The notes beneath the pieces were generated by a model. The model ran no database searches and was not told where the DNA came from. It was given only the letters and a program-made list of their open reading frames with translations. 64,000 bases of DNA from Litoreibacter albidus. Its GTDB lineage: Bacteria; Pseudomonadota; Alphaproteobacteria; Rhodobacterales; Rhodobacteraceae. The translations under genes were made by a program, and so were the position numbers. Below, in pieces: positions 9,853 to 17,339 of the stretch. Numbering within the stretch: the stretch's first letter is position 1; each line of letters starts with the position of its first letter. The stretch lies in NCBI RefSeq assembly GCF_900107015.1, contig NZ_FNOI01000001.1, positions 64,501 to 128,500 of the forward strand, written 5' to 3'.

Positions 9853-10767
9853 ATGGCACATCTCTATGACCGCGTCGCCCTGATCGGGCTGGGCCTGATC
9901 GCGGGCTCCATGTTTCACGCCATCAAACGGGCTGGCTTGGCCAAGGAGGTCGTGGGCTACGCGCGCTCGGCGGAAACCCGTGACGTGGCGCGCGAAATTG
10001 GCCTTTGCGACCGTGTCGTCGATAGCGCGGCACAGGCGGTAGAGGGCGCTGATCTGGTGATGCTCTGCGTGCCGGTGGGGGCCATGGGCGCCGTTGCCGC
10101 AGAAATCGCTCCTTCCTTGCAGCAGGGCGCGCTGGTGTCCGACGTTGGCTCCACCAAAGCGGCTGTGATCGAGGCTGTTACGCCGCATCTGCCTGAAGGC
10201 GTGCATTTCATTCCCGCGCACCCGTTGGCAGGGACAGAGCAATCCGGCCCAAAGTCCGGCTTTGCGGAATTGTTCGATAATCGCTGGTGTTTGCTGACCC
10301 CACAGGAGGGGACTGACCCCGCAATGTTGTTGAAGTACAAGTCGTTCTGGGAGGGCCTCGGCTCCAAGGTCGACGAGATGGACGCGCAGCACCATGATCT
10401 GGTGCTTGCCGTCACCTCGCACACGCCGCACCTGATCGCCTACACGATGGTTGGCGTTGCGGATGATTTGGGGCGCGTGACCGACAGCGAGGTGGTGCAA
10501 TACTCCGCCGCCGGTTTCCGCGATTTCACGCGGATTGCCGCATCGGACCCGACAATGTGGCGGGATGTGTTCTTGGCCAACAAGGATGCGACGCTGGAAA
10601 TTCTGGGTCGCTTCACTGAGGAGTTGTTCGCGTTGCAACGCGCTATCCGCACCGGCGACGGCGACCATCTGCACGATTATTTCACGCGCACCCGCGCAAT
10701 TCGTCGCGGCATTATCGAGGCGGGGCAGGACACCGATGCTCCAAACTTTGGCCGGAACGCCAAATGA
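9853..10767 (+). CDS. tyrA: Prephenate (or cyclohexadienyl) dehydrogenase
   Basis: NAD(P)-dependent oxidative decarboxylase of prephenate or arogenate in tyrosine synthesis. A Rossmann motif GLGLIAGS sits at residues 12-19, and the active-site block HPLAGTEQSG at 123-132 carries the catalytic histidine. A helical dimerisation domain follows (FRDFTRIAASDPTMWRDVF near 220). No ACT domain is fused; 304 residues is the normal short form. It starts on the base after the hisC stop, and its own stop overlaps the next ATG (ATGA), so hisC, tyrA and the extensin-like gene are one transcription unit. Prephenate versus arogenate preference is not readable. Confidence 0.88.
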   Translation: MAHLYDRVALIGLGLIAGSMFHAIKRAGLAKEVVGYARSAETRDVAREIGLCDRVVDSAAQAVEGADLVMLCVPVGAMGAVAAEIAPSLQQGALVSDVGSTKAAVIEAVTPHLPEGVHFIPAHPLAGTEQSGPKSGFAELFDNRWCLLTPQEGTDPAMLLKYKSFWEGLGSKVDEMDAQHHDLVLAVTSHTPHLIAYTMVGVADDLGRVTDSEVVQYSAAGFRDFTRIAASDPTMWRDVFLANKDATLEILGRFTEELFALQRAIRTGDGDHLHDYFTRTRAIRRGIIEAGQDTDAPNFGRNAK

Positions 10768-11618
10768 AGCGCTTGGCCGTTGCCTGTTTTCTGCTTGCCG
10801 CAAGCGCCGAGGCCAATACCGCCACGTCGCAGCGCCCTATGCCAAGAACGGCGATTGCCACGGCACCAGCCCGCGCGGTGATCGTGGAGGTATCCGACAG
10901 CCAGCTAGCCCCTCGGCGCTCCGTGCGTCCGGTCGGACGGCGCGGTGGGGCCACAGCAGCAGCGACGACGAGAACCGGCGCGCGGTCCAATACCTTCGGC
11001 CAGCAGTTGAAGCAGGCCTTCCAGAAGAAACCAAAACCAGCGCGCGCCGCCACGGTCGCCCCAAAGGCGTCCAAACGCATCGCGAAAGGCTTGCAAGGCT
11101 CCGTCTGCGGCGACCCGAGCATTCGCGGCGAGAAGATCAGCCGCATACCGGCAAAGATGAACGGCTGCGGGTTGTCGAACGGTGTGAAGGTCACTGCGGT
11201 CTCCGGCGTCGCCCTGACGCAACACGCCAAGATTGACTGTAACACCGCGAAAGCGTTGAAAACGTGGGTCGATAACGGTGTGAAGCCATCGGTCGGGCGA
11301 CGGGGCGGCGGGGTGAAATCGCTTCGGGTCGTGGCGCATTACGCCTGCCGCACCCGCAACAACAAGAAGGGCGCGAAAGTGTCGGAGCACGGTCGCGGTC
11401 GCGCGCTCGACATCGCGGCGATCAACCTGAAAGACGGCTCCTCTATGACCGTGTTGAAGGGGTGGCGCAGCGCAAAAAATGGCCCCGTGTTAAAGAAAAT
11501 GCACAAGGCCGCATGCGGCCCCTTTGGCACTGTCCTTGGCCCGAACGCCAACCGCTACCACCAAGACCATTTCCACTTTGACACCGCGCGCTACCGGTCT
11601 GGTACATACTGTCGTTAA
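10764..11618 (+). CDS. Extensin-like C-terminal domain protein (M15-type peptidase fold)
   Basis: Exported protein, probably periplasmic, 284 residues. A signal peptide (MKRLAVACFLLAASAEANT) is followed by a low-complexity Arg/Ala/Thr-rich linker to about residue 105 and then the extensin-like domain. That domain resembles M15 D,D-carboxypeptidases: a zinc site H-x6-D in EHGRGRALDIA and an HxH in DHFHFD are both present. It also has several cysteines (SVCGD, NGCGL, IDCNT, YACRT, AACGP, TYCR) likely paired in disulfides. A role in peptidoglycan trimming is inferred from fold. Despite the name, it is not a plant-type extensin. It overlaps tyrA by four bases and, tail to tail, the DUF2125 gene by four bases. 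Confidence 0.82.
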   Translation: MKRLAVACFLLAASAEANTATSQRPMPRTAIATAPARAVIVEVSDSQLAPRRSVRPVGRRGGATAAATTRTGARSNTFGQQLKQAFQKKPKPARAATVAPKASKRIAKGLQGSVCGDPSIRGEKISRIPAKMNGCGLSNGVKVTAVSGVALTQHAKIDCNTAKALKTWVDNGVKPSVGRRGGGVKSLRVVAHYACRTRNNKKGAKVSEHGRGRALDIAAINLKDGSSMTVLKGWRSAKNGPVLKKMHKAACGPFGTVLGPNANRYHQDHFHFDTARYRSGTYCR

Positions 11619-12616
11619 CGCAGGTTCAGGCTAGGGGCCGCACCCACGGGCACCGGCCCAAGCAACGTGCGCCCGTCCTTGAATGTCAGCGGCACATCCA
11701 GCGATGTTTCGGAGCCGGACAGCCGCGCGACAAAGCCCAAGCCCAGCTCCGCCGCGGAGGCGTATTCGGCGGGCACAGCGCCAGCTTGTACCGCAAGCGC
11801 CAGCATTTCGCGCCAGTTGCGCGCATTCAGCGCAAGTTCACCAACCGCGAAACCTTGCTCGTCAACGCTCAGATCACCCTTGGCGCGCAGCTGCAATTCG
11901 CCCCATGTCCCGCGCGCGTCCTTGATGTTGAGCGCGGTGATGTCGGGGCGGCTGTCCTCAATGACCCGTATATCAAGCGGACGGGCGAAGCCGATTTCTG
12001 TGTCAAAGTTCAACCCCTCAATCACGTCGGGCAGGGTGCCGCCGCCGTCGAGCATGGCGCGCAATGCCTCGCCGGGGGTGACCGTGTCGGCCTGCGCCGC
12101 GATGTCGTAAGTGTTTTCCTTGCCCACGGTTTTCCGGATCGCCGCTGTCAGTTTGTCCGCGCCCGCTTTCCACCCGTTGGTGGAGGTCAGCGACGCGCCG
12201 TCTACCACGAGTGTTGCCGCGTCGAGCGTCAACGTGCTGTTCGGCAAAACCTTCAGCGATGCCGTCATCTTGGTGGTGTTGATGTCGATCTTCTGCAAAG
12301 GCGTCGCCAAGGTCTGTGTGTTTGGCCATGCGGCGATCAGATGGTTGGGTTGGTAACTCAGCGAAAACAGCTGAAAGAACGGCGCGCGCCAGTTCAGGCC
12401 GGTTTCTGGGTCCGTCAACACGATGTCGGTGATCATGGTGTCAAAACGGTTGGGGAAGCCGCGCACGGTCAAATCGGTGTACTCCACCTGCCACCCTTCC
12501 GCGCGGCGCGCGTCCAGCCAAGCCTCTGTCGCCTTTTGTGATGCGGTCGCGCCGATCACCCAGTAGGCGGCCCATGCTGTGGCGGCGACCAGCACGACGA
12601 TGATTAGCTTGCGCAT
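11615..12616 (-). CDS. DUF2125 domain-containing envelope protein
   Basis: A 333-residue protein anchored by one N-terminal membrane helix (residues 3-25, KLIIVVLVAATAWAAYWVIG) with the rest predicted in the periplasm. The conserved block VRGFPNRFDTMITDI near residue 52 marks DUF2125, a family restricted mainly to Alphaproteobacteria. The body is beta-rich, with repeating short strands (DINTTKMTASLKVLPNSTL). This is reminiscent of AsmA-like or lipid-transfer barrels, but that comparison is speculation. It stands alone, divergent from the gamma-glutamylcyclotransferase gene by 62 bases. Function unknown. Confidence 0.8.
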   Translation of the reverse strand: MRKLIIVVLVAATAWAAYWVIGATASQKATEAWLDARRAEGWQVEYTDLTVRGFPNRFDTMITDIVLTDPETGLNWRAPFFQLFSLSYQPNHLIAAWPNTQTLATPLQKIDINTTKMTASLKVLPNSTLTLDAATLVVDGASLTSTNGWKAGADKLTAAIRKTVGKENTYDIAAQADTVTPGEALRAMLDGGGTLPDVIEGLNFDTEIGFARPLDIRVIEDSRPDITALNIKDARGTWGELQLRAKGDLSVDEQGFAVGELALNARNWREMLALAVQAGAVPAEYASAAELGLGFVARLSGSETSLDVPLTFKDGRTLLGPVPVGAAPSLNLR

Positions 12617-12678
12617 GTGGAATATCCTTTTCCCGAAACCCGTGATGCTGTTTACAGGCGCAGGAATAGAAGGACCAG

Positions 12679-13218
12679 ATGATGACTGACACGCCGCTTT
12701 GGGTATTTGGCTACGGCTCTTTGATGTGGAACCCCGGTTTTACGCCGGCGGAGCAGGTACTGGCGCGCCTTGGCGGGTTTCACCGGTCGTTTTGCATGTG
12801 GTCCATCCATCACCGTGGCTCCGAGGAGGAACCCGGCCTCGTACTTGCGCTGGACGAAGCGGACGCGGTTTGTGACGGCGTGGCCCTGCGCGTGGCGGAC
12901 GCCGAGCGCGATCAGGTGCTTGCATATTTGCGCGAACGTGAACTGGTCTCCGCCGCCTATGTGGAGCAGGTCCACGAGTTGGAGCTGCGCGACGGGCGCA
13001 AGGTTGCGGGCCTGTGCTATGTGATCGAGCAAGATCACATACAGTATTGCGGCGGTTTGGAGCTGGAACGGCAAGCGCAGGTAATTGCGAAAGCGGTCGG
13101 CGGGCGTGGCCCCAACACGGAGTATCTGTTCAACACCGCGCAACAGCTCGACGCGTATGGGATCAAGGATGCCGACATGGATTGGCTGGTCGCACGGGTG
13201 CGCCAGTTGGCGGGCTAG
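12679..13218 (+). CDS. Gamma-glutamylcyclotransferase (ChaC-like)
   Basis: Cytosolic enzyme of the GGCT/ChaC family, 179 residues, that cleaves glutathione or gamma-glutamyl peptides to 5-oxoproline. The substrate-binding loop VFGYGSLMWNPGF lies at residues 8-20, and the putative acid/base glutamate is in the YLRERELVSAAYVE region near 93. Two ATGs are adjacent (MMTDTPLW); either may be used. It precedes the ExbB-like gene by 81 bases on the same strand and may share its transcript. A functional link to that envelope complex is not obvious. Confidence 0.85.
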   Translation: MMTDTPLWVFGYGSLMWNPGFTPAEQVLARLGGFHRSFCMWSIHHRGSEEEPGLVLALDEADAVCDGVALRVADAERDQVLAYLRERELVSAAYVEQVHELELRDGRKVAGLCYVIEQDHIQYCGGLELERQAQVIAKAVGGRGPNTEYLFNTAQQLDAYGIKDADMDWLVARVRQLAG

Positions 13219-13299
13219 TTTGTCCTTTGAAAACCATCTGCCCGTCGGTATCATGCGTCCAACAAAAAGAAGTCCGAGCATGATAGAGGCGCCAATCTA

Positions 13300-14520
13300 A
13301 TGGACACTCCAGCCGAGCGGCACCGCTCGCCACAATTCACGCAACCGGTCCGGCAGATCATCGTTATGCTGGTCATCCTTGGCCTTGTGGTCGCGGGCGG
13401 CTACTTTGCTTATCCTGCCGTTGCCCCCGTCTTCCTTGCGAACCCCTATCTGAACGGCGTGATCTTCGCGGTCTTTGTGGTCGGGGTGCTGGCCTGTTTC
13501 TGGCAGGTGTTGCAGCTGATTTCCTCGGTCTCGTGGATCGAGAGTTTCACGCAAGATCGGGCGGATCACGACGAATTTCGCGCACCGCTGTTGCTGGCCT
13601 CCTTGGCGGGCTTGCTGCGGTCGCGCGGCGCGCGCATGCAGATCAGCTCGGGCTCTTCGCGCACCATTTTGGACTCCGTCGCCACCCGCATGGACGAAGC
13701 CCGCGACATCACGCGCTATATCGTCAATCTACTGATATTTTTGGGCCTTTTGGGCACATTCTATGGTTTGGCCACCACCATTCCCGGTGTTGTGGACACC
13801 ATCCGTTCGCTAAACGTTGAGGACGGTGAAAGCGGCGCGGAGGTCTTTGGCGAGTTGATGACAGGCTTGGAGGGTCAGCTGTCCGGCATGGGCACCGCCT
13901 TCGCGTCGTCCTTGCTGGGGTTGGCTGGATCGCTGGTCGTGGGGCTGTTGGAGCTTTTCGCAGGACACGGCCAAAACCGGTTCTACCGCGAGATGGAAGA
14001 ATGGCTGTCCACCATTACCCGTGTCGGTTTTTCGGCGGGCGAAGGCGACGGTGGCGGCGCGTTCGACCAAGGGGTCGTGGCCACGGTGCTGGATCATATG
14101 GTGGAGCAGATCGACAGCCTTCAGGGTCTGTTTGTCCAAGGCGAGGCCAGTCGCGCTGCGTCGGCTGAAAAGCTGGATGTGCTCGTCGGCTCCTTGCGTA
14201 ACTTAACTGACCGGCTGGATTTGACCATTGACCCGACCGACGCGCTGAACCGCGTGGCCGACGGGCAGGAGCGGCTGTTAGAGAAATTGTCGCAAGCAAA
14301 TGAAGACGGGGTAGACCCCGAAAGCCGCATGCGCCTGCGCTCCATTGATGTGCAACTGCTGAAAATTCTGGAGGAGATGTCCTCCGGTCGCCAAGAAAGC
14401 ATGTCGCAAGTGCACGGGGATTTGTCACAGGTCACGCAGGCCGTGCGCCAGATCGTGCGCGAGCAACGGCAGCGCCCATCAAACACCCGCAGACTGCCGG
14501 ACCGCGAGCAGGGGGAGTAG
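13300..14520 (+). CDS. MotA/TolQ/ExbB-type proton-channel protein
   Basis: Inner-membrane protein of 406 residues with four helices: about 18-42, 52-75, 138-163 and 192-220. The third and fourth match the MotA/TolQ/ExbB domain (LLIFLGLLGTFYGLATTIPG and LSGMGTAFASSLLGLAG). Such proteins form pentamers around a dimer of a single-pass partner and conduct protons to drive motion or transport. A cytosolic loop of about 60 residues lies between helices 2 and 3, and about 180 helical residues follow helix 4. The partner is the next gene, four bases downstream. It is commonly auto-annotated as biopolymer transporter ExbB, but the partner has an OmpA domain, making a MotAB-like stator more apt. Confidence 0.82.
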   Translation: MDTPAERHRSPQFTQPVRQIIVMLVILGLVVAGGYFAYPAVAPVFLANPYLNGVIFAVFVVGVLACFWQVLQLISSVSWIESFTQDRADHDEFRAPLLLASLAGLLRSRGARMQISSGSSRTILDSVATRMDEARDITRYIVNLLIFLGLLGTFYGLATTIPGVVDTIRSLNVEDGESGAEVFGELMTGLEGQLSGMGTAFASSLLGLAGSLVVGLLELFAGHGQNRFYREMEEWLSTITRVGFSAGEGDGGGAFDQGVVATVLDHMVEQIDSLQGLFVQGEASRAASAEKLDVLVGSLRNLTDRLDLTIDPTDALNRVADGQERLLEKLSQANEDGVDPESRMRLRSIDVQLLKILEEMSSGRQESMSQVHGDLSQVTQAVRQIVREQRQRPSNTRRLPDREQGE

Positions 14521-14524
14521 CGCA

Positions 14525-16387
14525 ATGGCGCTGTCCCGACGCAACGGCAAACGCTTCGAGGCCAACATCTGGCCGGGTTTCGTGGACGCCATGACCGCGC
14601 TTTTGCTGGTGCTGATGTTTGTCCTGTCGATCTTCATGATCGTGCAATTCATGCTTAGTGAGAAGATCACCTCGCAAGATGGGGAGTTGAACCAGCTCAC
14701 CGGCGAAGTCGCGACCTTGGCGCAGGCGTTGGGGTTGGAGCAGCAACGCAGCTTCGGGTTGGAGCAGGACATCGAACAGTTGGATGCCGCCGCCGCTCAA
14801 CAGGCCGCGTTGATTGCGTCCCTCACCGCGCAAAATGAGGCCAAGGCGGGCCGGATCGCCAGCTTTGAAGAACAGGTCGCGGGCCTTCTGCGTGACCGGA
14901 CCAGCCTGCAAAACCAAGTGTCGTCCTTGACCGGTGATCTGGATGCATCGCAAAGCAAGGTCGCGGGGCTATCGGCACGGATCGAGGATATCGAAGCCGG
15001 ACTGGCGCGCGAAATCTCCGAGAAAGAGGCGGCACAACTGGCCTTGGCCGCCGCCCGCGAAGAAATTGACGAAAGTGCGGAGGCCGCCCGTCTCGCCGCC
15101 GCCCGCAGGGAGGCCCTGCAAGCCATGGTCGCCGATCTGGAGGCCAAAACCGCAGAACAGGCCGAGGAAATCACCACCGCCGAGGCCGCGCGTTTGGTCG
15201 ATGCCGCCGCGGCGCAGGCCCTGCGCGAGCGCCTGCAAAACGCGGACGCAGAACTCACCGCGATGACATTGGCATTGGAAGCGCAGCGCAAGGACGCGGA
15301 GGAGACGCTAACCCTGCTTGCCGCCGCCCGCGCCGCCGAGAAAACCCTAAACGAGGAACTTTCCGAGACGCGCACCGACCAAGCCAGCCTGAACGACAAA
15401 TTGGCCGAGGCCTTGGCCGCACAGGTGCAAGCAAGCGCCAATCTGGAGGCCTCAATGAAAGCGGAGGACGCGCTGCGCGCCGAATTGGCGGAGGCGTTGA
15501 AAGCCAAAGACAGCTTGGCAACCGCGCAAACCACGCAAGACGAGTTGCGCCAACAACTCGTCGCGGCACTTGCGGCAAAGGCCGCAGCGGAGGCAGGGGC
15601 AGGCGACGCCCTGAGCGAAGCCGAGCAGAAAGCCGCGTTGCTTGCCGCCGCAACGGGGGAGCTTTCGGCGCAAAAGGCGATCAGCTTGGAAAGCCAGCGC
15701 AAGGTTGAAGCACTCAATCAGCAGGTCGCGGCCCTGCGCACGCAACTCGGTTCCTTGCAGTCCATCCTTGACGAGACCGATGCGCGCCGTGAGGCCGCTA
15801 ACGTACAGGTGCAAAACCTCGGTTCGGAATTGAACTCCGCCTTGGCACTGGTCGCGTCGGAGCAACGCGCCCGCGCCAAACTGGAGGAAGCGGAGCGTTT
15901 GCGGCTGGAGGCCGAGGCGAAGGAGTTGAAAAACTACCGCTCCGAATTCTTCGGACAACTGCGCGCACTTCTTGGCAATCAAGACGGCATCCGTATCGAG
16001 GGCGACCGTTTCGTGTTTTCCTCAGAGGTGCTGTTTCGCCCGGGCCAAGCGGTGTTATCACCCGCTGGCAAGCAGGAGGTCGCCAAGGTCGCGGCGATCC
16101 TGTCGCGCGTGTCCGGCGACATTCCCGACACGCTTGACTGGGTGATCCGTGTGGATGGCCACACTGACAACGTGCCACTGTCCGGCTTCGGTGAATTCAA
16201 GGGCAATTGGGAGTTGAGCCAAGCCCGTGCCCTTTCCGTGGTCCGCTACATGAGCGCCGATCTGGGCATCGCGCCAAGCCGTTTGGCGGCCAACGGGTTC
16301 GGGGAATACCAGCCGATCACTTTGGAGGACACGCCAGAGGCGCGTGCGCTGAACCGCCGGATCGAGCTGAAACTTACCGAGAAATAG
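14525..16387 (+). CDS. MotB-like OmpA-domain protein with a long coiled coil
   Basis: A 620-residue single-pass protein. The N-terminus WPGFVDAMTALLLVLMFVLS places D21 at the start of the membrane helix (about 22-44), the position of the proton-binding aspartate of MotB. Residues about 48-470 are an Ala/Glu/Arg/Leu-rich predicted coiled coil, followed by an OmpA/MotB peptidoglycan-binding domain (about 488-620; VDGHTDN near 543 and NWELSQARA at 561-569). With the preceding channel it probably forms an ion-driven stator anchored to the cell wall. Such pairs resemble ZorAB of Zorya defence and MotAB, but neither defence nor flagellar genes adjoin. The gene overlaps the convergent M23 gene by 14 bases. 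Confidence 0.82.
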   Translation: MALSRRNGKRFEANIWPGFVDAMTALLLVLMFVLSIFMIVQFMLSEKITSQDGELNQLTGEVATLAQALGLEQQRSFGLEQDIEQLDAAAAQQAALIASLTAQNEAKAGRIASFEEQVAGLLRDRTSLQNQVSSLTGDLDASQSKVAGLSARIEDIEAGLAREISEKEAAQLALAAAREEIDESAEAARLAAARREALQAMVADLEAKTAEQAEEITTAEAARLVDAAAAQALRERLQNADAELTAMTLALEAQRKDAEETLTLLAAARAAEKTLNEELSETRTDQASLNDKLAEALAAQVQASANLEASMKAEDALRAELAEALKAKDSLATAQTTQDELRQQLVAALAAKAAAEAGAGDALSEAEQKAALLAAATGELSAQKAISLESQRKVEALNQQVAALRTQLGSLQSILDETDARREAANVQVQNLGSELNSALALVASEQRARAKLEEAERLRLEAEAKELKNYRSEFFGQLRALLGNQDGIRIEGDRFVFSSEVLFRPGQAVLSPAGKQEVAKVAAILSRVSGDIPDTLDWVIRVDGHTDNVPLSGFGEFKGNWELSQARALSVVRYMSADLGIAPSRLAANGFGEYQPITLEDTPEARALNRRIELKLTEK

Positions 16388-17339
16388 TGATCGTTTGCGT
16401 GGTGATAATCGTGTCGCCACGCGAGAACGTCACCACGCCGGTATAGCGCCCCGTGGGCCATCCACCGGCAGGCTTCTTACGCCCTGCCGCGCGAAATACC
16501 TGCGCTTGCGGCGTCTCGAATGTGGTGGTCTGATCGTGGCGCCAGCCGTCTGGGCCTTTGATGTCAAACGTCATAGTGTCGCCTGCGCGCGTGCCGAACG
16601 CGTAGCCCCAAAGGACCAAGCCCGAGGCGTCTGCGCCCAAAGTAGCAGGGTCGGGCAAGCCCGCTTTGATGCTGTCGAAGCTTGGCACGGCCTCCGCGAA
16701 ACCGATATCCAACAACGCGCCAGCCTGATAGGCGACAGGGTCTTCCCAAAGGGTTCTGCCGGACGGGCCGCAGCTGCCCGCGTCGGCGTCGGGCGCGAAG
16801 GGGTCAACGACGGTGCCGTTGTGGCGCAGCGACATGTGAATGTGCGGGAAGACCGTTTTGCCACTCATCCCGACCAGCCCAAGCGGCGTGCCCTTGGCGA
16901 CGCGCTGGCCCTTCTCGACACGTATAGAGCCGTTTTTTATATGGCAGTACTGCGTTTCCCAACCATCGCCGTGGCTGATAACCAAGCCGTTGCCGCAATC
17001 TTTGCCATCAAGAGCGGGCGCGTTCGGCGCGTTGGACGCAATGTCGGGCATGCCGTCGCGGGTGGCGCGGACCGTGCCGGGGGCCGCTACGAGAACCTTA
17101 ATTCCCGCCTCTAGGTCTTTGAGGGTCGCGACGCGAATGTCAGTGCCCTTGTGCCCGTCATAGGTGAGCGCGCCGCACGCGTGGTCTTGCGCGGCTGGGC
17201 TTGGATCGCTGTCGACGTAATTTTGGATAAAGCAGGTTTGTCCCAGATCGCATTCTATCGGCAGGGACAAAAGTGGGTCTTTCGCGGCCACAGGGGCCGC
17301 GAAAAACGGTGTCATAAGTGCCAAGATAACGGCGCGCAT
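16374..17339 (-). CDS. M23 family zinc metallopeptidase
   Basis: Exported peptidoglycan endopeptidase or amidase activator of the LytM/peptidase M23 type, 321 residues. A signal peptide ends near residue 19 (MRAVILALMTPFFAAPVAAK). Zinc ligands are present: HKGTD near 63 (H-x3-D) and HIH near 166 (PHIHMSLRHNGT). An additional C-terminal beta domain (about 215-321) is of unknown role. Its ATG overlaps the clpA stop (TAATG), so it is translated from the clpA message. The tail overlaps the OmpA-domain gene. The neighbourhood suggests wall remodelling around the stator-like complex, as inference. Confidence 0.87.
   Translation of the reverse strand: MRAVILALMTPFFAAPVAAKDPLLSLPIECDLGQTCFIQNYVDSDPSPAAQDHACGALTYDGHKGTDIRVATLKDLEAGIKVLVAAPGTVRATRDGMPDIASNAPNAPALDGKDCGNGLVISHGDGWETQYCHIKNGSIRVEKGQRVAKGTPLGLVGMSGKTVFPHIHMSLRHNGTVVDPFAPDADAGSCGPSGRTLWEDPVAYQAGALLDIGFAEAVPSFDSIKAGLPDPATLGADASGLVLWGYAFGTRAGDTMTFDIKGPDGWRHDQTTTFETPQAQVFRAAGRKKPAGGWPTGRYTGVVTFSRGDTIITTQTITISR

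Noticed and set aside
13300..16387. Assignment of the channel/OmpA pair to the Zorya anti-phage system
   Set aside because: No ZorC, ZorD or ZorE gene is adjacent, and in ZorAB the long tail belongs to the channel protein, whereas here the coil is in the OmpA-domain partner.
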